The notes: a model not told the origin generated them from the letters alone. DNA of 64,000 nucleotides from Geothrix paludis (GCF_022808815.1 NZ_JAKZLC010000001.1:124001-188000); one strand, 5' to 3'; shown: positions 34,269-42,986, counted from the first letter of the stretch. Translations and numbers: made by a program.

Positions 34269-34342
34269 ATGTGATCTTCGTCGCACCGGACCTGGGTTCC
34301 ATCGCCGGAGAGCCCGCCAGGGGCGAGTGCTAGAGTAGGTGC

Positions 34343-35431
34343 ATGAGCGAGAAACTGAGCGTCGGCCTCCTTTTCGGCGGGGAATCCCCCGAGCACGAAG
34401 TCTCCATCGTCACGGCCCGGGCCATCGCGGAGCACCTGGATCCCGCGCGGTTCGAGGTGCGGCCCATGGGTATCGCCCGGAATGGCGTGTGGGTGGTGAC
34501 CGGCGATCCCTTCACACGTCTGGCGGCCGGGGAGCTGCCGGAGCGCAGCAGCCACCCCTTCCTGCCCCTGGAGAAGGGCGCCGAGGCCACGCCCCTGCCG
34601 GACCTCTTCTTCAACGCCCTTCACGGCGCCGGCGGCGAGGACGGCCAGATCCAGGGCTACCTGGAGCTGCTGCACCGGCCCTACACGGGGGCCGGCCTGC
34701 TGGCCATGGCTGCGGGCATGGACAAGTGGATCACCAAGCGCCTGTGGGAGTCCGAAGGCCTTCCCGTGGTGCCCTACGTGGGCCTCATTGAGGAGCGCTG
34801 GGCACGGGAACGGGCGACCTGCCTGGCGGACTGCGCCAAGCTGGGGCTGCCCCTCTTCGTGAAGCCCGCGAACCTGGGCAGCAGCATCGGCGTGGAGAAG
34901 GTGAAGCGCGCCGAGGACCTGCCTGCGGCCCTGGACCGGGCCTTCACCTTCGACCGGCGCGTGCTGGTGGAGCAGGGCCTGGACGTCCGCGAGATCGAGG
35001 TGGCGGTGCTGGGTGGCGACGAGCCCCTGGTGTCCCAGCCCGGCGAAGTGATCGTGGCCGACGAGTTCTACACCTTCGAGGACAAGTACCTCCACGGCAA
35101 GAGCCGCACGGAGATTCCCGCGAACATCCCCGAAGAACTGGCGGACCTGGTGCGCAAGCTGGCCGCCAAGGCCTTCGCGGCCTCGGATGGGTACGGGATG
35201 GCCCGGGTGGACTTCTTCCTGGAGCGCCTCACGGGCCGGGTGTTCCTGAACGAGCTGAACTTCATCCCCGGATTCACCAGCATCTCCATGTATCCCAAGA
35301 TGATGGCTTCCAGCGGCGTACCCTACGCCGAGCTGCTCACGCGCCTCATCAACCTGGCCCTGGCCCGCCACGCCCAGACCGCCACCAAGCAGAAGGGCTT
35401 CCGGTCCGGTAGCGACTGGTTCCGGGGCTGA
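34343..35431 (+). CDS. ddl: D-alanine--D-alanine ligase
   Basis: A 362-residue ATP-grasp ligase making D-Ala-D-Ala for peptidoglycan. Visible marks are LFGGESPEHEVSIVTARAI at the N terminus, FFNALHGAGGEDGQIQGYLEL, the glycine loop VKPANLGSSIGVEKV, and the C-terminal FLNELNFIPGFTSISMYPKM with metal-binding Glu and Asn. In several Gram-negatives Ddl sits with cell-division genes; here a pseudo-CtpA and a YibQ-type deacetylase follow, also envelope genes. It is divergent from the DUF438 gene. Confidence 0.95.
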   Translation: MSEKLSVGLLFGGESPEHEVSIVTARAIAEHLDPARFEVRPMGIARNGVWVVTGDPFTRLAAGELPERSSHPFLPLEKGAEATPLPDLFFNALHGAGGEDGQIQGYLELLHRPYTGAGLLAMAAGMDKWITKRLWESEGLPVVPYVGLIEERWARERATCLADCAKLGLPLFVKPANLGSSIGVEKVKRAEDLPAALDRAFTFDRRVLVEQGLDVREIEVAVLGGDEPLVSQPGEVIVADEFYTFEDKYLHGKSRTEIPANIPEELADLVRKLAAKAFAASDGYGMARVDFFLERLTGRVFLNELNFIPGFTSISMYPKMMASSGVPYAELLTRLINLALARHAQTATKQKGFRSGSDWFRG

Positions 35432-35460
35432 GCCCTCCCACCCAGGGCCCCTTTCTTCAC

Positions 35461-35491
35461 TGACAGCTGACAGCTGATACCTGACAGCTGA
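35461..35491. repeat. short tandem repeat (TGACAGC-type)
   Basis: Three imperfect heptamer-type units TGACAGC / TGACAGCTGATACC / TGACAGCTGA lie between ddl and the next gene. This is simple-repeat sequence of the kind seen at 19033-19055. Confidence 0.6.
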
Positions 35492-35518
35492 ACACCCATT
35501 TCCACGTAGACTGTCCCC

Positions 35519-36682
35519 ATGCACGCCCGTACCTGGCTCTCGGTGTTCTCCTTCCCGCTCGTCGCGGTCTTCACGCTGCCGGTGATCCAGCGGGGCGAGC
35601 AGCCTGCCTCGCAGCCCAAGCCGGGAGTCAAGGCTCCGCCCCAGGACCCTCTGGCGGGCCTGTCCGACATCCAGGACGTCCTGTCCCTGGTGCAGCAGAA
35701 CTACGTCGATCCGCCCGACATGGAGAAGGTCGTCTCCGGTGGGATCCAGGCCGTGCTCGAACGCTCGCATCCCATGAACGCCTACCTGTCCGCCGACGAC
35801 CTGCGGTTGCCGGATCCCGGCCCGGCCGAGGCGGGTCTGGTGGTGGTGAAGCGGGGCATCTACGCCACGGTGCTGGCGGTGACGCCCGGCGGCCCGGCCG
35901 CCAAGGCCGGCATCCAGCCCGGTGACGTGATCCGCAAGGTGGATGGGGATTCGGTGGGCCGGCTCAGCGCCTGGACTTTGGAGCGCCGCCTCCGGGGAGC
36001 CGAAGGCACGGCCGTGGACCTCTACCGCTACAACGCCACCGGTGACCTGACCAAGACCACCCTGCAGATGCAGCGGCTGCCCAAGGCGCCGGTGACCCTC
36101 AAGCAGGGGGCCGGTGCCCTGATGGTGTCCCTGCCGGACCTGAATGCCGGCCGGGCCGAGGAGCTCAAGAAGCTGCTGGCGCCGGTGGACCGGAAGCAGA
36201 CGCTGGTGCTGGACCTGCGCCAGTGCGTGAAGGGCACGCCCGGCGAGGCCGCCGCCGTGGCGGGTCTCCTGGGCGCCAAGGGTCCCCTCGGCACCGTCCA
36301 GGAAGCGGGCAAGCCCGACCAGGAGGTCCCGCTGGCCGGAACGGGCGCTCCTTTCGCCCGCCTCTCGCTGCTGGTGGGACGCTCCACCCTGGGCCTTCCC
36401 GAAGTGCTGGCCTCCTGCCTGAAGAAGGGCGGCGCGCGCACCTTCGGAGAGAAGACCCCGGGCCTGGGTGTGGAACGCAGCCGCTTCCTCCTGAAGCAGG
36501 GCGGGGCGGTGGAGCTGGTGTCCCGCCGCTGGGTGGGCCTGGGCGGCGAGAAGCTCGATCGCCAGGGCGTGGCCCCGGACCAGGTGCTGAAGCTCACGGA
36601 TTCCGATGACGCCCTGGCCAAGGTGCTGGCCGCCCTCGAGGCCCCGGCGCCCGCCACCCCCACGCCGGCGAAGGCCGCCTAG
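35519..36682 (+). CDS. CtpA-like S41 family protein, apparently catalytically dead
   Basis: A 387-residue protein with an N-terminal signal or anchor helix (about 6-24), a PDZ domain (about 105-185; VLAVTPGGPAAKAGIQPGDVIRKVDGDSVG) and a degenerate S41 domain. In active CtpA enzymes the nucleophile Ser lies in GxASASE and the base Lys in TFGKG. The aligned segments here read GRSTLGLPEV and GEKTPGLGVE, so both the Ser and Lys positions appear to be Leu. It probably binds rather than cuts. The next gene is a YibQ-type deacetylase; ctpA-yibQ neighbours are common in Proteobacteria, often with envC. Confidence 0.75.
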   Translation: MHARTWLSVFSFPLVAVFTLPVIQRGEQPASQPKPGVKAPPQDPLAGLSDIQDVLSLVQQNYVDPPDMEKVVSGGIQAVLERSHPMNAYLSADDLRLPDPGPAEAGLVVVKRGIYATVLAVTPGGPAAKAGIQPGDVIRKVDGDSVGRLSAWTLERRLRGAEGTAVDLYRYNATGDLTKTTLQMQRLPKAPVTLKQGAGALMVSLPDLNAGRAEELKKLLAPVDRKQTLVLDLRQCVKGTPGEAAAVAGLLGAKGPLGTVQEAGKPDQEVPLAGTGAPFARLSLLVGRSTLGLPEVLASCLKKGGARTFGEKTPGLGVERSRFLLKQGGAVELVSRRWVGLGGEKLDRQGVAPDQVLKLTDSDDALAKVLAALEAPAPATPTPAKAA

Positions 36683-36683
36683 C

Positions 36684-37598
36684 TTGGCCCGAGGCAAAGG
36701 AAAGCGCACGTCCACCCTGGCCCTGCTGGGCTGGGCCACCTTCACCCTGCTCCTGGGTCTGGGCGCGGGCCTGATGCTCGGCCAGCAGGGCTGCGGAAGG
36801 CGCCAGGCTCCCGCGAAGCGGGAGGCCCCTGCGCCCGAATCCAAGAAACCCGAACGAAAACAGGCTGAGCCGAAGGCGAAGCCGTCCTCCGAGGCCGCCA
36901 AGCCTCAGGGCCCCGAACCGGAGCGCCCGCTGCCCCGCTTCGCCCTGGTGATCGACGACCTGGGCTACATGCAGCCGGAGCTGGTGACGCGGCTCTGCAG
37001 CCTGCCCGTGTCCTTCAGCGTGGCGGTGCTGCCCTACCAGGAGTTCACGCGGGACAGCGCGGACATCGCCCACCGCTTGGGCAAGGAGGTCATGCTCCAC
37101 CTGCCCATGGAACCGATTGGGTACCCGGGGCCGGGTCGCGATCCGGGGCCCAACGCCATCCTCTTCAACCTCCCGGAGCCCGAGGTCCGCCGCCGCGTCC
37201 GCCTGGCGCTGGACGGCATTCCCCACCGCGCGGGTGTGAACAACCACATGGGCAGCCGCATCACGCCGGACCGCACCCGCATGACCTGGGTGCTCCAGGA
37301 GCTCAAGGCCCGCAAGCTCTTCTTCGTGGACAGCCGCACGGAGAAGGATAGCGTGGCCTATGACGTCGCGGAGGAGCTCGGCATCCCGGCGGTCCAGCGC
37401 AAGGTGTTCCTGGATGATGACAAGGCCTTCCCCGAGATGGAGAAGCAGTGGGACCGGGCCCTCAAGCTCGCGGAGAAGGATGGCTCCGTGCTCATCATCG
37501 GGCACATCTACCCCGAGACCGTGGAGGCCCTGGAGAAGCTGGTGCCCCGCACCGAGGGGCAGGTGCGCTTCGTGAAGGCCGGCGAGCTGGCGAAGTGA
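36684..37598 (+). CDS. divergent polysaccharide deacetylase (YibQ-type)
   Basis: A 304-residue protein: basic N terminus, one membrane anchor (about 9-32), an Ala/Pro/Lys-rich linker, then a deacetylase-like domain with FALVIDDLGYM, VSFSVAVLPYQEF, GVNNHMGSRITPD and FFVDSRT, the signature set of the 'divergent polysaccharide deacetylase' family. It probably acts on envelope glycan in the periplasm. The TTG at 36684-36686 is one base after the previous stop and is the only start that gives a clean anchor; the open frame upstream overlaps the CtpA-like gene. Confidence 0.8.
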   Translation: MARGKGKRTSTLALLGWATFTLLLGLGAGLMLGQQGCGRRQAPAKREAPAPESKKPERKQAEPKAKPSSEAAKPQGPEPERPLPRFALVIDDLGYMQPELVTRLCSLPVSFSVAVLPYQEFTRDSADIAHRLGKEVMLHLPMEPIGYPGPGRDPGPNAILFNLPEPEVRRRVRLALDGIPHRAGVNNHMGSRITPDRTRMTWVLQELKARKLFFVDSRTEKDSVAYDVAEELGIPAVQRKVFLDDDKAFPEMEKQWDRALKLAEKDGSVLIIGHIYPETVEALEKLVPRTEGQVRFVKAGELAK

Positions 37599-37608
37599 TA
37601 CGCTGACG

Positions 37609-37678
37609 CTGGCGATGGCGTCCGCCCCATAACCGCCAAAACGGCTGATGACGCCTGTGGATCCTGGAGGACACAGGC
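37609..37678 (+). promoter_or_regulatory. fluoride riboswitch (crcB motif) with SD-sequestering stem
   Basis: The aptamer starts with GGCGATGGCGTCCGCC (37611-37626) and ends with GGCTGATGACGCCT (37643-37656), the conserved crcB-RNA words. P1 is GGCGTC (37617-37622) with GACGCC (37650-37655); the pseudoknot is GGCG (37611-37614) with CGCC (37623-37626). A mutually exclusive stem, GCCTGTG (37653-37659) with CACAGGC (37672-37678), encloses the GGAGG ribosome site (37666-37670). Fluoride binding should hold P1, free the site and turn on crcB translation. Confidence 0.92.
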
Positions 37679-38065
37679 ATGGCCATTTATTCTTTTCTGG
37701 CGGTGGGCGTCGGGGCTGCCCTGGGCGCGTGGCTGCGCTGGGGCCTGGGCGCCCTCCTGAATCCATTCCTCCCATCCCTTCCCCTTGGGACGCTGGCGGC
37801 GAACCTGCTGGGGGGCTACCTTGTGGGCGTGGCCGTCGCCGTGTTCACCCAGCATCCGGGCCTGGCTCCCGAGGCGAGGCTCCTCGTCATCACGGGCTTC
37901 CTGGGGGGGCTCACCACCTTCTCGACGTTTTCGGCCGAGGCGGTGCATCTCCTGAGCCGCGGTGAATACGGATGGGCGGCGGGCCACATGGCCGTCCACC
38001 TGGCGGGGTCCCTTTCCATGACCCTGCTGGGCCTGCTGACGGTGAAGGCGTTCGTGAAAGCCTGA
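37679..38065 (+). CDS. crcB: fluoride channel CrcB/Fluc
   Basis: A 128-residue membrane protein with four helices. [10 protein letters not shown], the NLLGGYLVG Asn motif and the [13 protein letters not shown] motif (central Na+/F- site) are the Fluc signatures. It exports fluoride as a dual-topology homodimer. It is preceded by a fluoride riboswitch and followed by a DUF190 gene after 9 bp. Confidence 0.96.
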   Translation: MAIYSFLAVGVGAALGAWLRWGLGALLNPFLPSLPLGTLAANLLGGYLVGVAVAVFTQHPGLAPEARLLVITGFLGGLTTFSTFSAEAVHLLSRGEYGWAAGHMAVHLAGSLSMTLLGLLTVKAFVKA

Positions 38066-38074
38066 GGAGGCGTC

Positions 38075-38404
38075 ATGAAGGGCACCTACCTGACCTTCTT
38101 CGTCCAGGAGGACCGGACCCATCACGGCATCCTGGTCTACGAGTGGCTGCTGAAGGAGGCACGGCGGCTGGGCCTCAAGGGCGGCACGGCCTTCAAGGCC
38201 ATCGCCGGCTTCGGCCGCCACGGGCTCATCCATGCGGACCACTTCATCGAGCTGGCGGGCGATCTGCCCGTGGAAGTGACCTTCATGGCCACTGAGGAGG
38301 AGGCGAACCGCCTCATCGCCTTCATCCAGGCGGAAGGCCAGTCCATGTTCTACATCTCTGTGCCCGCCGAGTGCGGCTTCATCAACGAGCAGGTGCGTTC
38401 CTAG
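38075..38404 (+). CDS. DUF190 family protein
   Basis: A 109-residue protein with the DUF190 pattern (MKGTYLTFFVQEDRTHHGILVYEWLLKEARRLGLKGGTAFKAIAGFGRHG), a PII-like ferredoxin fold. DUF190 genes are regular companions of crcB, and the two may work together, but the role is unproven. It has its own GAGGAGG ribosome site and shares the riboswitch-controlled transcript. Confidence 0.9.
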   Translation: MKGTYLTFFVQEDRTHHGILVYEWLLKEARRLGLKGGTAFKAIAGFGRHGLIHADHFIELAGDLPVEVTFMATEEEANRLIAFIQAEGQSMFYISVPAECGFINEQVRS

Positions 38405-38426
38405 GGGCAGGTTCTGTCGGGCGTGC

Positions 38427-39050
38427 TCAGTGCCCGCAGCCGCACCCGCCCGTGAAGCAGGAGCTCTTCGCCGCGCGGGTCATGCCGAGGCCCTCCTTCC
38501 CGATGAGGAACGCGAGCCCCAGGGCCGCGGCGGCGTCCACCCACCAGAGGGCGGGGGCGATCAGGAAGAGCAGGCTGCCCGCGAAGAGCACCACGGAAAG
38601 CTGGATGCAGGCCCGACTGCAGGCCGCGTCCGCCGCCACCGTGGCGCTGTCCAGGGCCTGGGCCGCCCGGAGCTTGGCGCGCCAGAGGAACACCATGAAG
38701 GCCAGCGAGAGCGCCGAGATCACGAGCCCGGGCACCGTGGTGGGCGGATGGGCGCGGGCCGTGAGCTGCAGGACGGCGCCCCCCGCGATGCCCGCGGCGA
38801 GGAAGAGGAACAGCCGGCCGATGCCGAGCGTGGCCTTGCGCTCGCGCTCGAGGTTGCCGTGGTCCAGGAGCTTCCACAGCACCAGCAGCGCCGAGGCCAC
38901 TTCGATGAAGCTGTCGGCGCCGAAGCCGAAGAGGGCGACCGAGTCGTCCGCCCAGCCGAAGGCCATGGAGACCAGGCCTTCCAGCAGGTTGTAGGCGATC
39001 GTGAAACCCGCCAGCCAGAGCGCCCGGCGGCGCCAGTCCGGCCCGCTCAT
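38427..39050 (-). CDS. CDF-like cation transporter domain protein
   Basis: A 207-residue membrane protein with about six helices, resembling the transmembrane half of cation diffusion facilitators (ALFGFGADSFIEVASALLVLWKL with the helix-2 Asp; WWVDAAAALGLAFLIGKEG with a helix-5 Asp). It lacks the cytoplasmic CTD. It ends in a Cys-rich tail, SSCFTGGCGCGH, probably a metal-binding site. The start is the ATG at 39048-39050, overlapping the anti-sigma-type gene (ATGA). Zinc, iron or other metal export is possible. Confidence 0.75.
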   Translation of the reverse strand: MSGPDWRRRALWLAGFTIAYNLLEGLVSMAFGWADDSVALFGFGADSFIEVASALLVLWKLLDHGNLERERKATLGIGRLFLFLAAGIAGGAVLQLTARAHPPTTVPGLVISALSLAFMVFLWRAKLRAAQALDSATVAADAACSRACIQLSVVLFAGSLLFLIAPALWWVDAAAALGLAFLIGKEGLGMTRAAKSSCFTGGCGCGH

Positions 39051-39487
39051 GCGTGGGCTTCCCGCACCTTCCTGGCCTTTACGAGCACCAGGGTGGAGCC
39101 CTGGGGATGGCATTCCATGTGGACCTCGTCCATGACCTGGCGCATGAAGTACACGCCCCGGCCGCCCGGCTTCAGGAGGTTCTCGGGCAGGTTCGGATCG
39201 GGCAGAGCCTCCAGGTCCACGCCGGGCCCCCGGTCCTCGATGCGGATCTCGAAACGGTCAGTCTTGGGAGTGAAGGTGACCTTCACAGGCTTGTCCCGGT
39301 CCAGCTTGTTGCCGTGGCGCATGGCGTTGGCAATGCCTTCCTGGATCGCCAGCCACAGGCGCTCGCCATCCTCCTGGGTGAAGCTCAGGTGCTTCAGGAA
39401 CTCCGCGCCCACCACCTGGATGAGGTCGATGAAGCGCAGGTCCGTGTTGCAGGTGAGGACGACGGGCAGTAGGGCGGGGTGGGCCAT
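39047..39487 (-). CDS. RsbW-like anti-sigma serine/threonine kinase
   Basis: A 146-residue protein with the HATPase_c_2 fold of RsbW/SpoIIAB-type kinases: N box ERLWLAIQEGIANAMRHGN, G1 EIRIEDRGPGVD, G2 GGRGVYFMRQVMDEV. Such proteins bind sigma factors or phosphorylate STAS-domain antagonists. No partner is adjacent. It overlaps the CDF-like gene and is divergent from qNor. Confidence 0.85.
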   Translation of the reverse strand: MAHPALLPVVLTCNTDLRFIDLIQVVGAEFLKHLSFTQEDGERLWLAIQEGIANAMRHGNKLDRDKPVKVTFTPKTDRFEIRIEDRGPGVDLEALPDPNLPENLLKPGGRGVYFMRQVMDEVHMECHPQGSTLVLVKARKVREAHA

Positions 39488-39614
39488 GGGACTGGAATTC
39501 CCTTTCAGAGATCAGGCATGCCAAGGTCAAGGTACTTGGAATCCGCCTTCCGAAGCCAGAGGTTTTGCCATGTCCCGACAGGCATCCGGGAAGGGTGGGG
39601 CACGTGCCGGAGGT

Positions 39615-39654
39615 CACAATTAAGAATTAACGGTCCTAAATGTGGAAAATTGTG
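39615..39654 (+). promoter_or_regulatory. qNor promoter region with repeat motifs
   Basis: TTAAGAATT (39620-39628) matches the word in the DUF438 promoter. CACAATT (39615-39621) and AATTGTG (39648-39654) form an inverted repeat with a 26-bp spacer. The tract is A+T-rich and lies 46-85 bp upstream of the start codon. The regulator is unknown. Confidence 0.35.
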
Positions 39655-39699
39655 GAACACTGCTGTCCGGCGCCCAGAGCGGGCAAGACGGAGGTTCCC

Positions 39700-41931
39700 A
39701 TGAAGGCAAGGTGGTGGCTGGTGTTGCTGGTGCTCCTGGCGGGCTTCGGCGTGCTGGGGTTGGGGGGGAAGCAGATCGCCCAGAATGCCCCGCCCATTCC
39801 GCAGCATGTGGTAGCCGAGGACGGCACCCAGCTTGTGGGCCCCGGCCAGATCCTGGAAGGCCAGGTGAGCTACCTGGGCCACGGCGGTCAGCACATCGGT
39901 TCTATTTGGGGCCATGGGGCTTACCTGGCGCCGGACTGGACGGCGAAGGCGCTGCACCAGTGGGCGGCCCACACCCTGGACGGCGTGAAGGCCCAAGGGG
40001 CATCCCTCGCGGACGCGAGGGCCACCACTGTGTCCATATTTCAGAGCAATCAGTATGAAAGCTCCACGGGAACCCTGAAGCTGAATGCCGCCCAGGCCGC
40101 GGCCTACCTGAAGGCCCGTGAGGAGCTGGCCAAGGTGGCCGTGGAAGGCGACAAGGGGGCGGCCATTCCCGCCCGCTGGATCCCCACGATGCAGGAAGGC
40201 GAGCGCGTGGCCGACTTCTGGCTGTGGACGGCCTGGACCGCTGCGGCCCGCCGTCCCGGTGCGGACCACAGCTACACCCAGAACTGGCCTCAGGAGCCTC
40301 TGGTGGGCAACACCATCACGCCCATCAGCCACCTCTGGAGCATCCTGTCGATCATCTTGCTGATCCTGGGCGTGGGCCTCATGGTCTGGCACCACGCCAA
40401 CCAGCCCGCCGAGGAGTTCCCGGATCCCAAGCCCATCCCGCCCGCCCCGGCGACCCCCAGCCAGCGCTGGTCCGCCATCTACTTCGCGGTGGCCATGGCC
40501 CTGTTCCTGGTGCAGATCGGCATGGGCGTGCTGACGGCCCATGACGCGGTGGAGGGCAACGGCCTCTACGGCCTCGACCTCTCGCACATCCTGCCCTACG
40601 CGGCGTCCCGCACCTGGCACCTCCAGCTGGCGGTGTTCTGGATCGCCACCTGCTGGCTGGCCACGGGCCTCTACCTGGGCCCCAAGCTCAGCGCCAAGGA
40701 GCCCAAGGGCCAGTGGCTGGGCGTGGCCGGCCTGCTGGCGGCGCTCGTGGTGGTGGTGGTCGGCGCCCTCGTGGGCGCTCACCAGGCCATCGTGGGCAAG
40801 CTCTCCGGCTCCTTCATGCTGGGCCACCAGGGGTACGAATACGTCGAGCTGGGCCGCCTCTGGCAGATCCTGCTGACGATCGGCATGGTCTTCTGGCTGG
40901 TGCTGGTGCTGCGCTCGCTGATCCCTGCCCTGAAGGGCGAGAAGGGCCGCCTGGGCCTGCTCAAGCTCTTCGTGCTGTCCGCCATCGCGATCCCGCTCTT
41001 CTACTCCGCGGGCTTCATGTACACCCGCGAGACCCACATCGCCCTGGCCGAGTACTGGCGCTGGTGGGTGGTCCACCTCTGGGTGGAGGGCTTCTTCGAG
41101 GTCTTCGCCACCGTCGCCATCGCGCTGCTCTCCACCCGCATGGGCCTGCTGCGCGAAAGCACCGCGCTGCGCGCCGTGAGCCTCTCCATGGGCCTCTTCC
41201 TGGGCAGCGGCGTCATCGGCACCTTCCACCACCTCTACTACACGGGTTCCCCGGCCTCCATCTCGGCCCTGGGCTCCGTGTTCAGCGCCCTGGAGATCGT
41301 GCCCCTCACCATCGTGGGCTTCGAGATTGCCATGAGCCTCAAGGCGGGCCGCGCCCTCGGCAGCGGCTACGAGTGGCCGTTCAAGTACTTCGCGGCGGTC
41401 TGCTTCTGGAACCTGCTGGGCGCCGGCGTCTTCGGCATGCTCATCAACCCACCCTCCGTGCTCTACTTCGGCCAGGGCCTCAACACCACGCCCATCCACA
41501 GCCACGCCGCGCTCTTCGGGGTCTACGGCTTCCTGGCGATCTCCCTCATGCTCTTCGCCTTGCGCGGCATGACGCCGGACAAGGCCTGGGACGAGAAGTG
41601 GCTGAAGTGGGGCTTCTGGGGCCTGAACCTGGGCCTGGTCCTGATGCTGGCCATGTCGCTGGTTCCCAGCGGCCTCTACCAGATCACCCAGAGCCTGAAC
41701 CAGGGCACCTGGTACGCTCGCAGCGCCGAGGTGGTGCAGTCGCCCCTGATGCGCACCTTCACCTGGCTGCGCATGCCCGGCGACACCCTCTTCGGCCTTG
41801 GCGCCCTGGCGGTGATCATCTTCACCTTCAAGGCCGTCATCGGCGCCTGGAACTGGCGGACTGCGGAAGAGACCAAGCCCGCCCGTGAGGCCGTGGACGG
41901 CGCCCCGGCCTTCGCCCTGAACGAGGACTGA
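39700..41931 (+). CDS. norZ: quinol-dependent nitric oxide reductase (qNor)
   Basis: A 743-residue inner-membrane enzyme that reduces NO to N2O with electrons from quinol. The first 220 residues are the qNor-specific N-terminal helix plus periplasmic cytochrome c-like domain without heme-binding CxxCH. The remainder is the 12-helix NorB core: HLWVEGFFEVFA (His and Glu), TFHHLYYTG (two FeB His) and IHSHAALFGVYG (heme ligands). Length is typical of single-subunit qNor. The ATG at 39700 has GGAGG upstream. A very strong hairpin follows. It is monocistronic and likely NO-inducible. Confidence 0.95.
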   Translation: MKARWWLVLLVLLAGFGVLGLGGKQIAQNAPPIPQHVVAEDGTQLVGPGQILEGQVSYLGHGGQHIGSIWGHGAYLAPDWTAKALHQWAAHTLDGVKAQGASLADARATTVSIFQSNQYESSTGTLKLNAAQAAAYLKAREELAKVAVEGDKGAAIPARWIPTMQEGERVADFWLWTAWTAAARRPGADHSYTQNWPQEPLVGNTITPISHLWSILSIILLILGVGLMVWHHANQPAEEFPDPKPIPPAPATPSQRWSAIYFAVAMALFLVQIGMGVLTAHDAVEGNGLYGLDLSHILPYAASRTWHLQLAVFWIATCWLATGLYLGPKLSAKEPKGQWLGVAGLLAALVVVVVGALVGAHQAIVGKLSGSFMLGHQGYEYVELGRLWQILLTIGMVFWLVLVLRSLIPALKGEKGRLGLLKLFVLSAIAIPLFYSAGFMYTRETHIALAEYWRWWVVHLWVEGFFEVFATVAIALLSTRMGLLRESTALRAVSLSMGLFLGSGVIGTFHHLYYTGSPASISALGSVFSALEIVPLTIVGFEIAMSLKAGRALGSGYEWPFKYFAAVCFWNLLGAGVFGMLINPPSVLYFGQGLNTTPIHSHAALFGVYGFLAISLMLFALRGMTPDKAWDEKWLKWGFWGLNLGLVLMLAMSLVPSGLYQITQSLNQGTWYARSAEVVQSPLMRTFTWLRMPGDTLFGLGALAVIIFTFKAVIGAWNWRTAEETKPAREAVDGAPAFALNED

Positions 41932-41943
41932 GGTCACTGGGAA

Positions 41944-41977
41944 GCCAGGGCCCCCGTCGCGAGACGGGGGCCCTGGC
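41944..41977 (+). terminator. strong intrinsic terminator hairpin after qNor
   Basis: A perfect 15-bp stem from 41944-41958 and 41963-41977 closes on a GCGA tetraloop (41959-41962). It begins 13 bases after the stop. No long T-run follows. Confidence 0.8.
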
Positions 41978-42034
41978 CTGTCCAGGCGGGCGCAAGACGG
42001 CCTGTTAACCTGACCCGCCCCTTGGAGGTGTTCT

Positions 42035-42946
42035 GTGGTCCTTTTCGCCCTGCTGTTGTTCGTGGTCGGTGCCCTGGCTTGGCGATGGAAGACCAAGGTG
42101 GGTTATCCCCTGTCGGCCCGGCTGGCGATCCTGCAGTGGGTGGGCCTGGGGTTGGGCGTGATCGTGTTCCTGGCCTCCATGGCCGTGGTGGTGCCCCCGG
42201 GCCAGGCCGGTGTGCAGGTACTGTTCGGCAAGGTGAGCGCGGAGCCGCTGCCCTCGGGCCTGCACTTCATCAACCCTTTCGCCCAGGTGGTGGAGATGGA
42301 GGTCCGCACCCGGAACTACACCATGTCGACCGTGGGTGACGAGGGTCAGAAACGGGGGGATGATTCCATCTCGGTCATCAGCAGCGATGGCCTCACCGTG
42401 AAGTTGGACGCGACCATCTTCTATTCGCTTCAGCAGGCTCGCCTGCCGGAGATCTACCGCACCATCGGCCCGGACGTGGAGGAGCGCATCGTCCGCAGCG
42501 AGATCCGCGCCAGTCTGCGGGATGCCGCCGCCGCCCTCTCTGCGACCGAGCTCTACACGTCCAAGCGGCAGGCCTTCGTGGACCAGGTGTCGAAGACGCT
42601 CAAGGCGGCCTTCGAGGCCCGCGGCATCACCCTGGAGCAGATGCTGCTCCGCAACGTCATCCTGCCCGACCAGATCACCAAGGCCATCAACGACAAGATC
42701 AGCGCGGACCAAGATGCCCAGAAGATGGCCTTCGTGCTCCAGAAGGAGAAGCAGGAGGCCGAGCGCAAGCGCATCGAGGCCGAAGGCCAAGCCAAGGCCC
42801 AGCAGATCGTGAGCCAGAGCCTGACGCCCCAGATCATCGAGTACCAGCGCATCCAGGCCCTGCGGGACATCGGCACCAAGGGCAACCTGATCATCACGCC
42901 CATGGGCGGCGCCACTCCCATGATTCAGGTGCCGACCCGGAAATAG
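42035..42946 (+). CDS. prohibitin/SPFH-domain membrane protein
   Basis: A 303-residue protein with an N-terminal membrane helix pair (about 5-15 and 30-55) and an SPFH/prohibitin domain (VVPPGQAGVQVLFGKVSAEPLPSGLHFINPFAQVVEMEVRTRNYTM), then a helical stretch rich in Lys/Glu/Ala (about 195-265). SPFH proteins form membrane microdomain scaffolds, and some regulate FtsH. The GTG at 42035 is preceded by GGAGG. It is a stand-alone gene after the qNor terminator. Confidence 0.9.
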   Translation: MVLFALLLFVVGALAWRWKTKVGYPLSARLAILQWVGLGLGVIVFLASMAVVVPPGQAGVQVLFGKVSAEPLPSGLHFINPFAQVVEMEVRTRNYTMSTVGDEGQKRGDDSISVISSDGLTVKLDATIFYSLQQARLPEIYRTIGPDVEERIVRSEIRASLRDAAAALSATELYTSKRQAFVDQVSKTLKAAFEARGITLEQMLLRNVILPDQITKAINDKISADQDAQKMAFVLQKEKQEAERKRIEAEGQAKAQQIVSQSLTPQIIEYQRIQALRDIGTKGNLIITPMGGATPMIQVPTRK

Positions 42947-42986
42947 ATCGAGGTCGGGTGCTGATTGTCTATCCCATCACGATGCA

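Noticed and set aside
34265-36901. An 878-codon open frame opposite ddl and the CtpA-like gene
   Set aside because: It is a shadow in a high-GC region; the sense genes have clear family motifs.
39505-42096. An 863-codon open frame opposite qNor
   Set aside because: Gly/His/Gln-rich shadow with no homology-like pattern; qNor is certain.
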